A DNA stretch of 6,425 bases from NCBI GenBank assembly GCA_964551215.1, contig CAZKBV010000082.1, positions 1-6,425 on the forward strand, read 5' to 3'. Shown here piece by piece: positions 5,416-6,425 of the stretch. This DNA is from JAFLUQ01 sp964551215. Lineage in GTDB: Bacteria; Bacillota; Clostridia; UMGS1883. The notes beneath the pieces are model-generated. The model searched no databases. It was given only the letters and a program-made list of their open reading frames with translations, and was not told where the DNA came from. Numbering within the stretch: the first letter of the stretch is position 1; every line of letters begins with the position of its first letter. The translations under genes were made by a program, and so were the position numbers.

Positions 5416-5478
5416 GTAAGCGAAAGCACCCATTGCGGAGGGAAATTCGCCGGAGGAACCCTGCGGATCCCCCGGCGA
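5413..5478. repeat. Chain of short inverted repeats next to the palindrome
   Basis: Three hairpins follow the palindrome: TTCG-TAAG-CGAA (5413-5424, sharing its last bases); CCC-ATTGCGGA-GGG (5429-5442); and TCGCCGG (5447-5453) with CCGGCGA (5472-5478), extended inside by GGA/TCC around a loop. The sequence TGCGGA occurs in the loops of the second and third. This modular build suggests a mosaic intergenic repeat that should occur elsewhere in the genome. Confidence 0.6.
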
Positions 5479-5510
5479 GCTTGCCGACCTTTAATTAAGC
5501 ATAAGAGTAT

Positions 5511-5528
5511 AGCCTATCGGCTTTTTTT
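5511..5528 (+). terminator. Weak plus-strand terminator-like site
   Basis: AGCC-TATC-GGCT is followed by a run of T up to 5528. The stem is only 4 bp. It would stop plus-strand transcripts before they enter the ferritin gene, which is encoded on the other strand and ends at 5532. On the minus strand the hairpin has no T-run, so a ferritin terminator is not evident. Confidence 0.35.
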
Positions 5529-5531
5529 GTT

Positions 5532-6044
5532 TTAGTCCAGCACCAGTGACGGAGCGGTGTATGTACGGGTCAATAACTCGCTGTTAAGCAGGTACAGACT
5601 GCGCGGGTCATCGCCGTAAAGCTTCATTTTGGTGATCTGATCGTCGGAGTTTTTCTCCTCCTCGCCCTGTTCCTTGATGAACCAATCCAAGAACTGTGTT
5701 GTACGGTAATCGTTGGCGGCAATTGCGGCGGCATAAATATTGTTGATAAGCGATGTCACATATTTTTCATGCTCCAAAGCCGCGTAAAGCGGGCCAATCA
5801 AGTCGGTATACGTTTTGTCGGGCTTGTCGATTGCGGCCAAAGTAACGGCCACGCCGTTATTGTGAAGATAACGGTAAAAAAGCATGGCGTGATCCATTTC
5901 TTCCTTTGCCTGAATTTCGTACCAGCTCGCAAAGCCGTCCAGCCCCTTGGCGTCGTAGTAGTTGGCGATATCCAAGTACAGGTAAGCGGAATACATTTCC
6001 TTATTGATTTGGTCGTTCAACAACGCTGAAACCTTTGCTTCCAT
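5532..6044 (-). CDS. ftnA: Non-haem ferritin (FtnA type)
   Basis: This iron-storage protein should form a 24-subunit shell and oxidise Fe(II) at a di-iron centre. The 170 residues form the four-helix bundle plus a short C-terminal helix. The ferroxidase residues are visible and offset by one from E. coli FtnA: Glu16 (NKEM), Glu49 and His52 (AKEEMDHA), Glu93 (EHEK), Gln126 (IKEQGEEE). Acidic residues Glu48, Glu125, Glu128 and Glu129 match the third iron site. No methionine of the bacterioferritin haem-binding type stands out, and the closed ferritin spacing argues for FtnA, not Dps or Bfr. The longest frame begins at 6059, but the GGAGGA there is the ribosome binding site for ATG 6044, giving MEAKVSALL. 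It is a single-gene unit with its own strong promoter, convergent with the tRNA transcript. Confidence 0.95.
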   Translation of the reverse strand: MEAKVSALLNDQINKEMYSAYLYLDIANYYDAKGLDGFASWYEIQAKEEMDHAMLFYRYLHNNGVAVTLAAIDKPDKTYTDLIGPLYAALEHEKYVTSLINNIYAAAIAANDYRTTQFLDWFIKEQGEEEKNSDDQITKMKLYGDDPRSLYLLNSELLTRTYTAPSLVLD

Positions 6045-6051
6045 TGTATTA

Positions 6052-6057
6052 TCCTCC
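6052..6057 (-). promoter_or_regulatory. Ribosome binding site setting the ferritin start
   Basis: GGAGGA on the minus strand lies 7 nt before the ATG at 6044. It overlaps the codons just after the upstream in-frame ATG at 6059, so that ATG is unlikely to be used. Confidence 0.88.
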
Positions 6058-6074
6058 ATTCTTCGCTTGCGCTC

Positions 6075-6097
6075 ATATATAGCTTTCGCTTATATAT
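6075..6097. promoter_or_regulatory. Inverted repeat at the ferritin transcription start
   Basis: ATATATAGC (6075-6083) and GCTTATATAT (6088-6097) form a 9-bp inverted repeat with one bulged base around a 4-nt loop. It abuts the -10 box and covers the predicted start near 6091. As DNA it is a candidate operator. As RNA, only its right part would be transcribed. It does not match the Fur or PerR box closely. Confidence 0.35.
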
Positions 6098-6125
6098 ATT
6101 ATACCACATTTTTTTGTAATTGCAA
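6098..6125 (-). promoter_or_regulatory. Ferritin promoter with extended -10
   Basis: On the minus strand, TTGCAA (6125-6120), a 16-nt spacer and a perfect TATAAT (6103-6098) are preceded by TGG, giving an extended -10. It lies about 54 bp before the ferritin start codon. Confidence 0.85.
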
Positions 6126-6225
6126 TAGGTATTTTTTATTTCCGCCGAAAAACCTGTTCGGTCGGCTCCGCCGGTTCCTTCGCCGACATTTATCCGTTTT
6201 CGACAAAAATTTCCGGCGAAAAATA

Positions 6226-6254
6226 TTGATTATTGATAAATTGTGTGATATACT
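6226..6254 (+). promoter_or_regulatory. Promoter of the right-end structured RNA
   Basis: TTGATT (6226-6231), a 17-nt spacer and TATACT (6249-6254) give a good sigma-A promoter with a start near 6261. No open reading frame with a ribosome binding site follows inside the window; a GC-rich, self-complementary sequence does. Confidence 0.75.
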
Positions 6255-6260
6255 ATACAC

Positions 6261-6425
6261 GGCTAATGCGATTTAAATCGGAGCAACCGCGAAGCGGCCC
6301 GGCCTTTGGGCGAACAGCCCAAAGCTAAACAGCGCAGCGCATTGCGACAGGCGGGGCCGTCCGCGCTTAGGTTATAACCTAAGCGCAGATGTCCCCCGCC
6401 TCTAAGGCGGCGGGTTCCATTTCAG
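6261..6425 (+). ncRNA. Candidate structured non-coding RNA, cut by the window edge
   Basis: At least 165 nt with no usable reading frame and dense base pairing, directly behind a strong promoter. Visible elements in order: palindrome CGATTTAAATCG (6269-6280); CCGC-GAA-GCGG (6287-6297); CTTTGGGC (6304-6311) with GCCCAAAG (6317-6324), an 8-bp stem with loop GAACA; a purine-rich linker with GCGCAGCGCATTGCG (6332-6346); GGCGGGG (6350-6356) with CCCCGCC (6394-6400), closing around a perfect 24-nt palindrome (6363-6386) that folds as a 10-bp stem with loop TATA; and CCGCC-TCTAA-GGCGG (6396-6410). Base composition is much more GC-rich than the flanks, as in structured RNAs of Clostridia. It does not show the hallmarks of RNase P, tmRNA, SRP RNA or cobalamin riboswitches. 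The raiA-motif RNA is a candidate, from general resemblance only. The 3' end and next gene are outside. Confidence 0.65.

Noticed and set aside
5380..5478. CRISPR array or transposon end
   Set aside because: No regularly spaced direct repeats with unique spacers, no cas gene and no transposase are present. The palindromes differ from one another.
6045..6059. Upstream in-frame ATG for ferritin (MEDNT extension)
   Set aside because: The codons after this ATG are the GGAGGA ribosome binding site for the ATG at 6044, and the first helix of ferritins begins right after MEAK-like residues.
6161..6187. Hairpin GTCGGC/GCCGAC as ncRNA or terminator
   Set aside because: The stem is 6 bp with a 15-nt loop and no T-run on either side. 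It is too weak to call, although it lies between two divergent promoters.
6004..6276. Plus-strand frame crossing the ferritin promoter
   Set aside because: It overlaps the ferritin 5' end in antisense, runs through two promoters, and has no ribosome binding site or recognisable domain.
6261..6425. tmRNA, RNase P RNA, SRP RNA or 6S RNA
   Set aside because: I could not find the tRNA-like ends of tmRNA, the GAGGAAAGTCC core of RNase P, the GGTCAGG...GAAGCAGC SRP loop, or a single long bulged helix as in 6S RNA. The window cuts the molecule, so a formal model search is still the decisive test.

Overview
The window looks like chromosomal DNA from an anaerobic Firmicute of the class Clostridia. 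The support is a 56-residue clostridial-type 2[4Fe-4S] ferredoxin, strong GGAGG-type ribosome binding sites, sigma-A-like promoters (TTGATT/TATAAT) in AT-rich gaps, CCA-encoding tRNA genes and the YabB/RsmI pair. I cannot name a genus from sequence alone. Most of it is core genome. No phage, transposase, CRISPR or defence gene is visible.

Layout. Positions 1-182 are non-coding and begin with a 21-nt inverted copy of part of an RNA-like sequence found at the right end. Positions 183-2571 hold a minus-strand block, in transcription order: ferredoxin (2571-2401), a small lipoprotein of unknown function (2272-1802), a TrmN6/YabB-like N6-adenine methyltransferase (1747-1022) and the 16S rRNA C1402 2'-O-methyltransferase RsmI (1022-183). 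The last two overlap at TGATG. A divergent promoter region (2572-2741) then drives a plus-strand pair: a PTS EIIC_2-type membrane protein (2742-3818) overlapping by 4 nt a DusB-type tRNA-dihydrouridine synthase (3815-4759). This pair ends at a strong intrinsic terminator whose tail contains the -35 box of the tRNA-Thr(TGT) promoter. tRNA-Thr is followed by tRNA-Tyr(GTA), which has its own terminator.

Positions 5247-5531 lack a convincing gene. They hold a foldable segment, a perfect 36-bp palindrome and a chain of smaller inverted repeats that look like a REP/MITE-type mosaic. A ferritin gene follows on the minus strand (6044-5532) with a strong extended -10 promoter. From about 6226 to the right edge there is a consensus promoter followed by a densely structured, apparently non-coding RNA of at least 165 nt. 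Its right end lies outside the window. This is the most interesting object here. It resembles an independently transcribed structured ncRNA, and the raiA-motif class is one candidate I could not verify.

Three of the seven proteins (RsmI, the TrmN6-like enzyme, DusB) modify or probably modify rRNA or tRNA, and two tRNA genes sit beside them, so much of the window concerns translation. Ferredoxin and ferritin are iron proteins of anaerobic metabolism and iron storage, and each is transcribed separately. The EIIC-like protein has no EIIA or EIIB partner nearby, so its transport role is uncertain.
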